DNA from: Gyrodactylus bullatarudis
Lineage: Eukaryota; Platyhelminthes; Monogenea; Gyrodactylidea; Gyrodactylidae
Direction: 5' to 3'
DNA: 64,000 nucleotides
NCBI GenBank assembly: GCA_012064415.1
Contig: SSNU01000208.1
Location: 124,001 to 188,000, forward strand
Shown: positions 35,531 through 48,646 of the stretch, piece by piece
Layout of the letters: each line of letters opens with the position of its first letter
Numbering within the stretch: position 1 is the stretch's first letter
Program-made: the position numbers and the translations under genes
Notes under the pieces: model-generated
Databases searched by the model: none
The model's input: the letters and a program-made list of their open reading frames with translations, nothing else
What the model was told of the DNA's origin: nothing

Positions 35531-37511
35531 TTTTTTTAAGCAGAAAATTAAATGCGAGTTAAAATTAAAAAATTTGCGTCTAAGAGGACTACTAGAAAGT
35601 AACCATTAAAAAAAGGCTTTCGTTATTATTTAATTACAAGTTGAGGCAAAATAATTTTCAAATTATTCACGGACTCAGACAATTCATGAATATTTATTTT
35701 CAAGTCTATCAAGTATTACAACAAGAAAAAGTAAAGTTTTACGAGAAAAACCAATTCTAGGGCATGTCTGAAGGTATTAGAATAAGATCAATGAAATGTT
35801 ACATTTATGTGAGTGTGTGTGGGTCTTGAATGCAAATTTATTTGTAACTTTATTCTAATTATTACAACTCATACTCTTTTGTCTTGTAGTAAAATTTGAA
35901 TAATAATTCTACGTTCTACACGTCATTCCATGTTGTCATTTAAGCATGAATGAAAGTTGTAGTAATTACTACTTTATTTTTCTAATACTAATAGTATTAT
36001 TATGCAATATAAGCAAATCAGAGTGACACACGTGTCTTTCTTCAAGTTGAGTTGTTGAGAAATTAAAAAGGGCAAAATTCTAGCAGTAGAGTGAGCGAAA
36101 ATTGATTTATCACAAAAAAACGTTTATCATCTTCCATATCAGTGCGTAGTTGACGACAAAAATGATTTTCTTTCCCCCTATCTCTTCAAATCTTCTGTTA
36201 AAAAAATCAGTCAGGAATGTTTTCACTAAAATAATATTTTTCACATAAACAAATATGAATGATTAACAATGAGATATGCCCAACTCTCTCTATCTGTCTT
36301 TATCATCATTCTCAGACACAAAGAATTATCATCATCATCATCAGTAGTAGTCGTAGTAGTGACTTTGTCTGTTTTATTCTCAATGTTTTTACGTGCATAT
36401 CTTTCTTCCTATACTCACACGTATGTATATCTTTTCCCATATAAATACATACATGCTAATATTGTATATGTATTCTTAATTCTCTGTAAGTTTCTGTGTG
36501 TGTGTGTGTAGTATGAAAAATAAATTAAAAATCCACGTACGTACGTACGTGTATCAGATTATGAATGAATATTTGAATGATGGATGTGTCTATTTTCATT
36601 AAGGAAACTGATTAGTAGTAGCAGTAGTAATATTATTAGCAGGAAGAGGAGAGAGGAAAAGGTATGAGAAAAAAGAGTGGGTTAAATGAAGTATTGAGGA
36701 GGGGGGGGGTCACATGGAGTATAGTGAAAAAATATACACTTATACATTATTGATACACACACACACACATGATGATGATATACGTATATAAACAGAGAGA
36801 AAAAAGATGGGGGACATTTACAACTACAGGGACTATATGAGTGTGTGTGTGTGTGAGTGATGGTGTGTCACAATGTAATGATGATGAACCTCTCATATAC
36901 GCACTACTACTACACTCACCACAAGAACAACGAAACTGAATGGTAATGAATCATAAAGGCAATCTGTCTTTCTCTCTATCCATCTCTGCCGACTCTCTTT
37001 TGCCAATGTTACAACTTGTTTCCCTACTACTCTTCTCTTTAGATTTTTTAGGCAATTTTCCTTCTTCCTATTTGTCGGAGATTGGATTTTTAAAATTTCA
37101 CAAAAACAAAATTTTTCAACTCAAAAGAGTTAAAGTATTATTATTTAGGACCATTCAATTCTATCCATTAATGTATACTGGAAAAATAATGAATGAATTA
37201 CAAGACTATGAAATGTCAACTTTTTAATGAAAATTAAGTGAGTCACATATTAAATAAAAAAGGTAGTACTGAACAAAAATTCTTAGAATGAAAAAAATCA
37301 AAATACACATTACGAGGGCATTAGTGTAAGAAGAAAAAATTGAGTTTGAAAGTAACGTCAATTTGAGACGAAGGAAAATAATATCTTTGTTTCAAATTAA
37401 AATAATTACGAGTTTGAGGAGATGAATTTGAAAATCATACAACGTTATAGGATAAAGAAAAAATAGTGAACAATGAAATATCCTATACACTATTGTATAC
37501 TAATGTATAGA

Positions 37512-37548
<37 letters not shown>

Positions 37549-37583
37549 TGTGTATGTATGTTTTTTATTAACTATATAAGTAG
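35531..37583. other. Repeat-element-poor upstream region of cyclin G with microsatellites
   Basis: No coding region recognised. Simple repeats are dense: an ACGT palindrome (36534-36551), TG/CA runs near 36499, 36758 and 36840, ATC/GTA runs near 36330-36360, G9 near 36704, and (TA)n at 37515-37548. The change from TE-rich to microsatellite-rich DNA suggests a cis-regulatory flank, which I cannot prove. Confidence 0.5.
37515..37548. repeat. (TA)n microsatellite
   Basis: An uninterrupted TA run about 35 bp upstream of the first CCAAT box of the cyclin G promoter. Confidence 0.5.
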
Positions 37584-37660
37584 CCAATCAGAGTGTAGCT
37601 ATTCTCTCATTGGCTCAATAGAATATATAAACTACATACATAGTATAGTATGCTTAGTTG
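37584..37660 (+). promoter_or_regulatory. Cyclin G core promoter: CCAAT, inverted CCAAT, TATA, Inr
   Basis: CCAATCAGA at 37584-37592, ATTGG at 37609-37613, TATATAA at 37624-37630 and a TTAGTT initiator-like sequence at 37654-37659. The TATA-to-Inr spacing of 30 bp is canonical, and the CCAAT boxes sit at about -70 and -45, the usual NF-Y range. This predicts transcription from about 37654 and a 5' UTR of about 67 nt before the ATG at 37721. Confidence 0.5.
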
Positions 37661-37720
37661 GTGATTGAATCGACTTCAAAAGCTTCTTGACAAACCATTT
37701 TTATAATCTCACAAGCTCCA

Positions 37721-40051
37721 ATGACTAAAGACTGTATGATAAGCAAAAATTCCAAAAATGTCTTCCGTATATTTGGAGGGTCTTCCACATCCTCTGATGC
37801 AGTCCACAAGACTATTGTAACCAACTCAAAGATAATCTCCTCTCCGATTCCTGCTCAAAAAACGCTACAACCTTCTTTTGCACCTATTTTATATCATACA
37901 AACGTTTTGAAGCCAATCAGCAACAAGAATTTACTGCAAAAAGAGCTTTTGATACCCAATGTATGTTTCAAGAAAAAAACATTGAATTGATTAATGAATA
38001 ATTTCTTTCTTTATTCCGCTAATCTAGGGTAAGAACGTTGCAACTCTAGAGAATCCAGCTCAACCAAAAGGTCTTTCAATCATCTTGGATGATGAGTTCA
38101 AGTTCAATGTTGACGTTAGTCACATTGTCAATATCGATAGTTATCGAGAGGAACGCGTTGATGGTAAACTGAGGGAGGAAGCCCTCATGGATATCTTGTC
38201 ACTTCATCAAGCATTTTATAATATGAATTCAATTACATTTGCCAAGTCTGTATGCCTCCTCGATACATTTATGAATAAGATCAAGTTCAAGCCAAAATAC
38301 ATTATGTGTGTTACAGCAGCATCCTATTATATTGCATCAAAATTTGAGAATTCATCTGTAAGTATTATCATTGATTTCTTGGATGAATGATTAGAATCTT
38401 ATTTTCTCCTTTTCCCCCCTTTTCAGGATGCATTCTATCCAACTCGTGATAATTTAATACGAATTTATCGTTGCCCCGGTACCAAGGAAGATTTAACTCG
38501 AATGATTGATATTATTTTGGAAAAATTAACACCCGAATTTATCGCTTCACTAGGAGCCAGTAATTCTACTGCAATTAATTTCCTGGAATTATTCTTTAAT
38601 CATATTAACTTGATGAATGATAAGACGGCGAAAGTCTACGATCCAGTCTTTAAGAGCCTCTCAAGAAAACTGGAACTTGTAAGTTTCTTCAATCACCCCC
38701 TCCCCCATTCAAATGAAAAAACAAATGAGCCCATTTTGGTAGTGATGAGTTTTTATAATTCTTTTCTTTTTCTCTCCATTATAGATGCTCTGTTCTCCAT
38801 GTATGACAAAGTATCGACCCTCTTGTCAAGCATTGTCTCTTCTCTATGGCAGCTGTACGGAAGATGTTCACCTAGATAAGATTGATAATCTGACCCTGCT
38901 TGACGTACTCAATTTTGCCTGTGCATGTCAAGTAGATTGGTCTGAGATTGAAGAGTGTTTTGCTAATTTCAAATTAATCTTGCAAAAACATTCCAAGACG
39001 AATTCATCTTCTTCTAGTGCGACAATAGATAATCAATTCTTTTCCAATACATCCCCTGAGTCGAATTTGCTATGTTCAAATTATGCTGGGTCGCCACCTA
39101 TCCGATGGAGTCTATCCAAGCGTACTCGACTTAGTATGAGTAAATTTGCTTTAGTCAAGCCAAAATTAAATACAATTATTGAACGTCAAAAGGAGGAAAT
39201 TGAACTCAATCAAGAGTATGAAAGACAAAAATTGGAAAATCTACAATCAAAGCAGTCATCATCAACTATAACGGAAGCTATCGAGATTATTGAAGAAGCC
39301 AATATTTCTCAGGATTCAGAAAATACTAATAAAAATTGCATAATAGATAATAATCACAATACAACTAATTTAGTGACAGTCACTGATAATCAACATCAAC
39401 AATCATCTCCACTACCACAGCAAGAACAACATCAGAAAATGTTACCCGCTCTTTCTCAAAAGATTGAATCAATAACCGATGAAAAACCCAAGTCAGATAA
39501 AAGCATATTACGTTCCACAAAATTCAAAATACATTCTAACAACACCAAAAAGAGACCATCTTTAACTAGTCTTGATGGATTGACCTCTTCAACTACTACA
39601 CCAGGCCTGCAACAATCTCTGATTGCCAACAATCCCAACAGTAATAGTAGTACCTCGTCCTTGTTAGTACTAGCTACTAGCGTCCAACAGCCAATCCATC
39701 AAATGGCTACAGAGAATTTCTTTCCATTCAACACGCCCTTTCCAACGAATTATAATCAGTGAGTTCTCTTTTATTCTCTCTCACAATAATAAATTACTCT
39801 TTGAATGACTTCTAAGGGACAATATTAATTCATATAAACTTATTTATATTGTCATAGTAAAAGTTAGACAAAGGACTAACCAGTGAATGGTAATCAAACT
39901 CCAACTGGTCATTCCTTTTCTCTACACATCCTACTAAGTGATATTCGCCAAGAATAAAAATTAAATCGAGTTTTTCTTCTCTTTTCATAGATTCTATGAT
40001 GAGATTAACGATTCAATCTGCGGCCTATTGACACCTCTCTTGATTGCATGA
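37721..40051 (+). CDS. CycG: Cyclin G
   Basis: Five exons: 37721-37960, 38028-38357, 38427-38678, 38785-39758 and 39991-40051. Donors are GTATGT, GTAAGT, GTAAGT and GTGAGT; phases are 0, 0, 0 and 2; the product is 618 residues. The cyclin box spans about residues 129-260 and includes LSLHQAFYNM, VCLLDTFMNKIKFKPKY and LIRIYRCPGTKEDLTRM, close to metazoan cyclin G/I proteins. CPSCQALSLLYG and a C-terminal Cys/Trp region continue the second fold. Residues about 370-590 form a Ser/Gln/Asn-rich tail with a charged helical stretch (ERQKEEIELNQEYERQK). The continuous frame would stop at 39760-39762, but that TGA overlaps a GTGAGT donor. Splicing to 39991 adds QFYDEINDSICGLLTPLLIA. Cyclin G proteins bind PP2A subunits and CDKs and act in growth and DNA-damage control. 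Gene call very firm; the exact C-terminus needs transcript data. Confidence 0.5.
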
Positions 40052-40551
40052 ATATTTTTCTATATTATATATACATATTGAACCCATACACACAAAAATC
40101 ACCCATACTTGTACTCCTACTAATTCTACAGATTTTCAAACAAGAGGAAAGCCCCTCGTTGTTTCCTTCTTTCTCTCTGTCTCTTCAATTAAACTTGTAC
40201 TCAAATTACAAGAGAAAAGAATCTGGCATCCATTCTTCTCTTGCTCAATCTTGTTATCTTTTTTACAACTCTCTCTTACCTTTTCGGTGCTTTAACATGA
40301 AGAATTGAAAGGAAAATCAAAAAACCAAACAAAAATTATCACTCAGAAAAAAAAACAAACAGAAGAAAGTCTTTCCAAATACAAAAAAAATATTGTTGAA
40401 TTTTGAACCAATTAATTATAAAAAAAGGCATATTCAATTTTATTGTCATTTTTTACCGTTTGAGAACCTTTTGTTCCAGTCGCCCAAACTATCTTTCTCT
40501 CTGTTTTTATTCTTGTCAACTGTAATTCTAATCTCATACATCATGTCATAG

Positions 40552-40609
40552 ATTCTATGATGAGATTAACGATTCAATCTGCGGCCCTTTTCCATTTACT
40601 ATTCAATAA
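40552..40609 (+). CDS. CycG: Duplicate, alternative last exon of cyclin G
   Basis: 40546-40586 is identical over 41 bases to 39985-40025: the acceptor tcatag plus the first 35 exon bases. After that the two copies diverge completely. Spliced in phase 2 from the exon 4 donor (39758), this copy encodes QFYDEINDSICGPFPFTIQ and stops at TAA 40607-40609, giving a 617-residue isoform. The sequence before its acceptor is less pyrimidine-rich than that before 39991. Which exon is used, or whether both are, cannot be decided from sequence. Confidence 0.5.
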
Positions 40610-43184
40610 TATCAACAACATGAGAAAAACTATTACTGTTGTATTAAAACGAATCTATATGCACTACTCCCCTCTCTTTCTGTCTCTTGTTAGAATATGA
40701 CTCTTGAATTATACAAAAAAATAGAAAAAAACACAATTTGGATATGACCGAAAATCTTACATTTTTTACAAGAAAAATTTGCATTTCTCCACTAATATAA
40801 TAATAATAATATAAACAATACAATACAAAAATTTGAACATTATTATTACTTTTGAGTAAAAAGTACTTTTTAATCAAACAACCCACACCAACCTAAAAAT
40901 ATGGATTATTAAAGCCCCCTTGTCTCTCTAACTTTTCTTGTCAATTCTCAATTTACTTCTTTTTATTCTTGAGAAGAAGAAGGAAAGTTTATTATCAGCG
41001 CATTATTTAAAAATGTTGTTTTTAACGCCATTTTTTCTTTTTCCAATAACAATAAGATAACCCCTGGTTTTTCATCCTGTACACACAAAAAACTTGTTTC
41101 CTCTTGATAAAAAAAACAAATCTTTTTCATGTCAAAATCCCGGTTGAAATGAAAGCAAAAAAAAACAAATTACCTGGTTAATCTTCTCTCCAGAACCTCT
41201 CTCAGTCTTATCGAATTATGAGAAACCCTTTCCAACGAAGAAGATGAAGACAAACTTTTATTATAACTGACAGAAACACAAAAAATGGCCAACCTTCTTT
41301 CATCAGAAAAAAACACAAAAATAATCCAAAAAATATATACATTAATTCTCTCTTTGAGGCAGATCAAATCACAGAACACAAACACTGGTCATTGGCCCAA
41401 TTTCAACCTCTCTCCAACATGAGAATGGTGATAACGCCCCCTGACCTGGATAGAATGAACACTCTCCGGTTTCCTTGACGAATTTTTTCATCTTCAACAG
41501 AGAAAAATATTGATCCAAAAACATTTGAAAAAGCCGTCTCAAATTATTATATTTACATAGAAACATACTCGAGGCACACTCACTTCTCCTACTAGTTGTT
41601 CACACTATACATAACTCTCATAAAAACACGTTATTCATGATAAAATAAACTAAAATTCTTTCATTTTTCTATATTGGACGCCTAGCATCTCCCGATTATT
41701 ATCAAGTTAATTTAAAAAATTGAAAACAAAAAATCAAGTATACCACTCTACCATGGCAGCTTATAAACATCATGAGTTTAAAAAAAATAAAGAAAAAAAT
41801 TATCAATAAAATGAACATAAAAACCCAAACATTTCCTTTAGAGGAAAGGAACACTTCTCTTTCAATTTGATCCCTATCGAATCTCGTTTCATCTCTCTCA
41901 TATATTGACACAATTTGTGTTGCATTTAAAAGAACCACTTTCAAAAGTTTGATATTTCCTATTGACCATTTTTCCTTGCCAATCTCTGTAATAACACAAA
42001 ACCTGAATGATTCTTACCTTGAAGGAACCTAAACCGACAGAATCTGATCGAGTATCAACGTCTTTCATAACGACATTATAAAAATATGTACACACAATAA
42101 TCCCTTGCAACTTTTCTTTGGAATTCTTTTTTGCATCTTGAGTCATCTTTATCATCTTTAATATTACTATTGTACAAATAAATAAATCTGTTCTTGTCAT
42201 AATAAATACAATCGAATAATTCTTTCTACTTTTCCTAACATTTCATAATACAATATACCTATTACATATTATTATTACTTGAGGAGAAACAAAGGAAACA
42301 AGACTCTTTATACACATTTATTCGTGTAATCCTTATATAAGAATCTTACTGTATTGTTACAAATTGCAGTGGTACCTCTCCCAAAATTCAATCTTGTGTG
42401 ATAAATAAATCATTCTTGTGATAATGATAACAAAACTCTTCAACTTTTACTCTGAGATTTAGTTTAGAAGCATCGTAGAATCTAAGCAAATTAGAGTATA
42501 CACATCGAAATCATTAATTTCCGTAGTGAAAATTTCCTCCAATTTCCAGAGAATTTCACATAAAAAAGCAATCTATAAAAATTGACCAATTAGAATCATT
42601 CTGGATCTCTCCACCAATTAGAACGCTAATCGTACCAATAATCATTAGTTTTCACCCTTTTTTATAAATTTATTCATATTGCGCATTTGTAAAGTTTTAA
42701 TCCCATTTTGTATAGTTTGAAACTCTGTCAGAAAAAACACCTCAATAATAAGAATAATATTCGTAGCAAAAATTAAATGAATAAAAGATATACATAAACA
42801 CGTAATGCATCTGCGAAGATTATCAGTATATTTCTGTGTCTCAATCAAAGAGTAAATGCAGCTTGCATTCAATCTGAAGCAATGAAAAATCTATGCTCTC
42901 AGATGAATTTTTCTCTCAGCGTTAAACAATCGAATTTTTTCTTCATTATCAAACTGATCTTTGTATAATTCTCAATGTTTACCTATCTGAACTTTGTCAT
43001 TTGTATTCTCTAATCTCTTGTCAGGTATTTTAGCACCTTGCGAATCATTTTTCAACTATTTCAACTATCGATTTGAAACGAATAAAAATATATTTTCTCA
43101 CATAAAAATTACTAGAGCCTCGAAAAATGTATTAAAACCATTTAGAACAATATATTCAAAGTTTTTATTAGGTCTTGAAATGTT
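40610..43184. other. Cyclin G 3' flank, possible long 3' UTR
   Basis: C/T-rich on the plus strand with many short A-runs. No recognisable repeat element or gene. Several AATAAA sequences occur (for example near 42402), but none can be singled out as the polyadenylation signal. Minus-strand open frames at 41170-42200 are low-complexity and not credible. Confidence 0.5.
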
Positions 43185-43380
43185 TTATTCTGAAGGGATT
43201 GCATTTATATCAGTTAACTCATTTTTTGAACTAAACGATCGATTCTCATGGTTTAAAGTAAAATGCCCTCTACCAAGACCTATTTCCATTAATTTGAAAG
43301 CTTCTGATGCAGTATGGCCGATGCTATAGTTGAAGTATATAATGGACCGAATTTGTGAGTCAGTAAAATTCATGTCTTTA
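43185..43380 (-). pseudogene. mariner-like transposase N-terminal remnant
   Basis: The minus-strand frame 43373-43185 reads MNFTDSQIRSIIYFNYSIGH followed by TASEAFKLM and NELTDINAIPSE. The pattern (QIR.II.Y....G..A.EA....) matches the first helix-turn-helix of mariner transposases, and the end resembles the usual linker ..GRPSE. No catalytic D,D residues are found beyond it. Small, decayed, moderate confidence. Confidence 0.5.
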
Positions 43381-46300
43381 TCAAGATTATTTGAAAACTC
43401 AATTGATTAGCAGATATAAGCAAATTCTACAGATTTCGCTGAATCTTTTCGTGTATAGTTTACATTTATTGCTTTAAGAACAAATTCAAAATCTAAAGTT
43501 GAAAATTTTTCCGAGAACTTTTCACACAACCTAATACATCAGATATAAGTAATGAGAAATTTATTACCCCAGGGCCACACTCTATTTCAAATGATAGTTG
43601 AGATAACCTTTATTATACCAGATATATTGTATTTCAAAATATTTGAAATTCTTCGGATATAAATATACATACTATTCCAATTTATCAACATTAGATTTAA
43701 TTTAACTTCGGTCCATTATTCCATTCTTCTGATTATCAATAGGCCAAACTCTATTGTATTCTACTATTCTCTAATTTTTAATTGGACAAATCTGATAGGA
43801 ATTAGATCATATATAAATGAGCTTGTCGTACCAATGACTAAGACGTGTAAAGACAATTCGAAACGTTTGAATCACTAACTGCTGAGAATTCTAATGATGA
43901 TCCAAGTTTTAAATAGTCTAAAGCAATATTGAATTTCTGTTTATTACCAAAGATGTTAGATGAACAAGAAGAGCAATACTCTAAACTAATTGGAATTGGG
44001 ATAGAGAGGACAATTAACAGAAAATCTAAAAGTTAGGCTTGTACTTTGCTTATTGATTCAAATACCACTTGTTATCAATACTGGATTAATAATATACTAT
44101 ATATATTGACAGAGTTACCAAGGTTCTCTCTCAAAAGATTCTTGTACATTTGCCAGTGTATTGATTTATGTAGGTGATTTACATAAATATATATATTTTT
44201 TGATCTATTGCAGCATTCAATACCAAGTCTTGTGATTTTATTCAATACGCTATGATTTACACACTGTAAACCTCAAACATGAGAAGTTAGCACTACAGAA
44301 TAAACAACCTTTTTAATTAAACAAATCGGCTTGATAATATAGTTACATTCATTTCTATAAATACACAATAAGTTCTCAATTAACAAGCTATAGTTGAAAA
44401 TCTTGAGTCATGCAAAATTTGAAGTCAACTTCTATGCTATCGATATGCCAATCTTGTGGGCATAGGGTTTGTGTATTTAGTTTAACTCAAATTAATTTAT
44501 GACTCAATCGTATTTGAATGACTCTACACTTGGTTTTTAAAGGGTTTCCAGTCTTGTAGAATCGAGTATCTGAAAATTCTTTTTCATATATTTTACGAAA
44601 CACTCCTATTATAGATTTTAGTATTCAATGAAATTCATTACGAGAAACCTTGCATAGTTTTAGGGGGGGGGGCACTTGAAAAAGAAATGCTTTTATCTGA
44701 TATCTAAAACCAAAGGTTAATTATCCCGAATAGCCTCTTAACTTTTGATAAGAATTTGGCAAAATCACCCTTTTTTATTGTAATTAATCAATGATCCATA
44801 TCATCTAAACGTTTAGAAAGTATATGTACTTTTATTTGTGTAAGATGGGATTTTATATATTCGATTTTTAAACGTTTTATTGTTATATGCATCTTTCAAT
44901 GTGATAAAACAATAATCTAAAAAATCTCTTGATTTGTAAACGTTTTCTATCACTATTTTTTGTTCGTTTTTAACCAAATAATGCCACATTAGTGTTAAAT
45001 AAATCTTATCATTAGAAAATGAAAAAAATTAAGCATGTCTTAAAAACGTTCCAAATTTTACATCTTTCAAAAGTTAAACATATATAAATCCACACTGTTG
45101 ATTCTACCTTGCCTTGCCTTTTAAAAACTATTTATTCTCAAAGAAGTATTGATTCAAGAAAAGAGTGTCCTTGGGAGGATTTATGCTGAATTAAAAGCAA
45201 AAATTTCTTCTTGATTTCAATGATTGATTAAAAATATTCGTTCATTTTCTCTCCTCAGAAATTCGTATGCATTGCATTGCTGAATCATATTATTGAATAT
45301 AATTTTTTTTACCAATAAAAAAGAAAAATTCATTCCGTTCCCTTCATGTTTAGAGGGGGTGTGGGACTTTTGCTGGATTTGCGAAGGGAGAATAAACTTT
45401 TTCTAAAAATATACATCTTCCTCGTTCTTTGCTGTTGTATATTATTACAAAATTTATCTCCAACTGGGTAAGCTGTCAATAAAAGAGAAAATATGTAATC
45501 GTTAGTAATGAAGAAGAGAATATCCTTTCTTTCTTCCTTTGTTGCAATCATATTTTTGGATGAATCAAAAGAAAATTAAATATGCAGTTGGGGACAAATT
45601 TCTTTTTGTGTTTGTGTGTATCTTTTAGTATTTCTCTACACGTTCCATTGCTAAGCTCATTAAAAGAATTAATCATTTCTCTCTTTGAAGAGAGATTCAC
45701 GACACTAATTCGGGATCAATTGCATCCTACCAACTGTAAAGTAAACTTGCTACTTTAATCAAGATAGTGGACGATCCAATCAGAGGACCTTGGACGTTTC
45801 CATAATCTGATTGGCTCATATAATTCTTATTACATTAATCATTATCTCTAATAACCAATAAGAGGGAGTATTAGAAAATTATTGATTTCTTCGTTTAGAG
45901 TAACTTTAAATAAAGTGATCAACCAGACTTGACGAATTTAAATTAATTTTTCAACATAGCCAGGCATCGTTTATGTATTGCCCAAGTTAAATTTTAGTTC
46001 TATTCAAATTCCCTCTCGATTTAAATAATATTGGCGGGAAAAGACGCCATCTTGTGAGTCACAAGCTCTAAATTAATAGAAAAAAAAGAAATGGCTAGAT
46101 TAGATTTTGTATATTACGAAATGCCGAGTTGGCTATTCAATATTACTACCTCTTGATCGATTACTTCTCATTCTATTAAGACTTTTGCCTGATTTTTTCG
46201 TTTTTTCTCAACTGTGAAGTGAGAATAAGGATACTACTGTTCACTCTGATATGATAATTCCTAGGGAATATAAATAAAATCGGCTCAATAACACAACGAA

Positions 46301-46469
46301 GCAATTTTAATCCTTTAATCTCTTTGTTTCTTCTTACTTTCAAGGTAAACAGTCGGTTGAGAATGAATGAGTAGTGTAGCCCCCCTGGAAGTTTATTCCC
46401 CAAATTTGCTCCTACTTTTGAGCGTTTTTTGTTGCTAATTTTTACTGAATTTAGTCGATTCGGATCAAT
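43381..46469. other. AT-rich non-coding DNA
   Basis: No gene recognised. A short CCAAT inverted pair lies at 45776-45784 / 45806-45814 (CCAATCAGA and TCTGATTGG, 21 bp apart). A run of about 10 G lies near 44662-44671. Confidence 0.5.
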
Positions 46470-46720
46470 ATTCTTAGACGAAATTTTGCGAAATTACTTA
46501 AATCGCCCATCGATATGATACATTCAATCTTCAACTATTTAAATGTACTATTTCAAAATACCTTTCCATACTTCTGGAATAAGATAAACAGAGTTAAAAT
46601 TTTCAAATTAAAAACGTTTTTTTGTTTCCAACTTGATAATTTTAACTTACAAAAAATTTGTAAAAATCCCATTAAAATTGTTTTTTTACTAGTTGAAAAT
46701 TAAAATCTGCCAAAGCTACA
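46470..46720. mobile_element. Family B MITE, left half
   Basis: Contains agacgaaattttgcgaaatt, cgcccatcgatatgata, ctttccatacttctggaata and aaaacgttttt, in the order of the left half of 21755-22247. The right half is missing. Confidence 0.5.
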
Positions 46721-47479
46721 AAATAGCCTGTTTTTGGATCAACGAATGACCCTATTTTTTATCGATAACTTTTGAACCAAAATTTATTGCACTAAAATTA
46801 CTGTACCGTGAAGGGTTTGAAAGCAGGAATTCGTACGTATCCCTGGATGATTACTTTACCGTGTGAAAGGTTTTTACGATTTACTATTGATTCGTGAAAA
46901 TAATTTCAATTTCGTGTGATAAATTGATTGCAGGAGTTCAATTACAAATAAAATTCTTCATCTGTGATAAACCACAATGGTTTTTCTTAATACAGAATTA
47001 GAAAAGCAATTTGTGGTTATCTTATCCATCGTTCTACATGTTAGTGGAAAATCTAATTTACATACCTAAAGAACTATTGCTTGATAAAAGTAATCTCACT
47101 TTTAATATACATCTCTGGAGAATAGGTGTTCGAAGTAATATTTTTAGAACAGGGGATTTATATTTTGAAAATAACCAACTTTCTCCGAATTAGTATTGTG
47201 CGTTGTTAACGAATGATAGAGCTAATTTCAGGAGATTAATTGATAAAAATAACCCAACTGGACTAGGAGTGGGTCTGAAAAGTTTCATCTATTTATTTCA
47301 AATACAAATAGTAATTTCCATAGAGTAATTTGTTAAATAAGGAAACAGTAAATTAGACATTTGCAAAAATATAACAAAAACCTAATGGCAGTGTCTAAAA
47401 ATAAGAATTTTATTTTTATATTTTCCTCTTGGAGGTTATAGCAGGAAAGAGGGAGAGGTGATTTCCCAAAAGTATGCAG
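46721..47479. other. Non-coding DNA
   Basis: Nothing recognised. A 60-codon frame at 47011-47193 has no resemblance I can name. Confidence 0.5.
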
Positions 47480-47650
47480 ACAACATACTTTTCCCGAGGT
47501 TTATTGATAGTCGAATTGTTAAAGTTGTGTGATGTGAAGTCAGGAATTTGACGAAAACCTCGGTTTTTTGGAATCCCACTCATGTTGCCCCCTTTTACGA
47601 TTCGAAGAAAATAATTCTGGAAAATTAGGTCATTTTTCAAATTTCGATTT
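47480..47650. mobile_element. Family A MITE fragment
   Basis: Contains gacgaaaacctcggtttttt, cccactcatgttgccccct and ggtcatttttcaaatttcg, as in the left arm of 6338-6988. It abuts the PLE tail that follows. Confidence 0.5.
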
Positions 47651-47985
47651 CCCGCAGAAATCCAAGGAAAAATTTCTTATTAACCTATACAAACCTAATC
47701 TATGTGTTCAGAAAAACTATTCCTATAATCTTCAATTACCTTGGCCAATGTGAGCTTTTTCACTTTTCTCTCCACTGTTGCTACTTATTGGAGAGTTTTG
47801 GTGTTTTTTCAGCTTGCATTTTATTCTTATTTTCTTTGACATTTACTATTTCATTCATGAGTTGTAAAATATTATCTTCAATGAACTTTTAACTCATATC
47901 ATTTTTGAAGAATTACCACTGATGATACTTCAAGAAATGTACTTTTGGTTTTAATATATCTTCTTTCAATTTTCTAAATCCAATT
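47651..47985 (+). mobile_element. Penelope-like element 3' tail
   Basis: Encodes the end of the GIY-YIG frame (..INLYKPNLCVQKNYSYNLQL then PWPM and TGA at 47751). It then carries the conserved tail and a CTGATGA..GAAATGTAC motif at about 47917, with ACCA before and TGGT after it. Confidence 0.5.
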
Positions 47986-48039
47986 TGTTCGAACTCTGGA
48001 CTGAAATTTTATATACAAGGTGTATATTGAATTTTTATA

Positions 48040-48358
48040 GTTTTAACTTTAATTTCCATTATTGCTCACCAAAAAAAGCAAAATTGAATGAATCCTATTT
48101 AATTTGTTTTGTCAATGGTTAAGAATGAAATTTCCTATATTTTTCATGAATATTATAATTTTGATCTATCAAAAAACGTTTTTAAATTGAAAATTTTTAG
48201 TTCAAAGTTCAAAAATATGGGAAATTATTTTTCCAGAAACTTTTTCTTCAATTGGTAAAGGAAAGTGACATGATCTGTGTTCTTAACCGAATTCTTGATG
48301 AAAGTATTGTGATTTTTGAATACCTCCCAGTATTTCAACTTCACAACAATTAGCTTTT
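48040..48358. mobile_element. Fused family B interior and family A terminus
   Basis: 48040-48200 matches family B interior (tttcatgaatattataattt, aaaaacgtttttaaattg). 48200-48358 ends acaattagcttt like family A. Both pieces are partial. Confidence 0.5.
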
Positions 48359-48646
48359 TTGTTAGTTCCATTTTTTCAAAATCAGAATTATAACCAATTT
48401 CCTCTTTGTTCTAATTATCATTTTTTAGTTTCCTTAGTGTTTATCAAGTCGCCAAGCAACTGGATTAGACAGAGTTATAAATTAATATTTTTATGTCAAT
48501 TTGGAAGTTTCTACCCCTCTCTTCTACATAAACTTTGGATCAAAATTCGGTATTCTTTTAAAACGTATTTAAAATAAATAACAGCCCAGTCTAGTAGAAT
48601 GACAATTTTTTTCTCTATAATTTTTGTAATATTTTGAGGTTATGTT

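Noticed and set aside
36259..36511. Overlapping 61- and 80-codon frames
   Set aside because: They translate ATC/GTA/TG simple repeats upstream of cyclin G.
39759..39762. TGA as the natural stop of cyclin G
   Set aside because: It lies inside a consensus GTGAGT donor, and two downstream exons continue the frame in the right phase.
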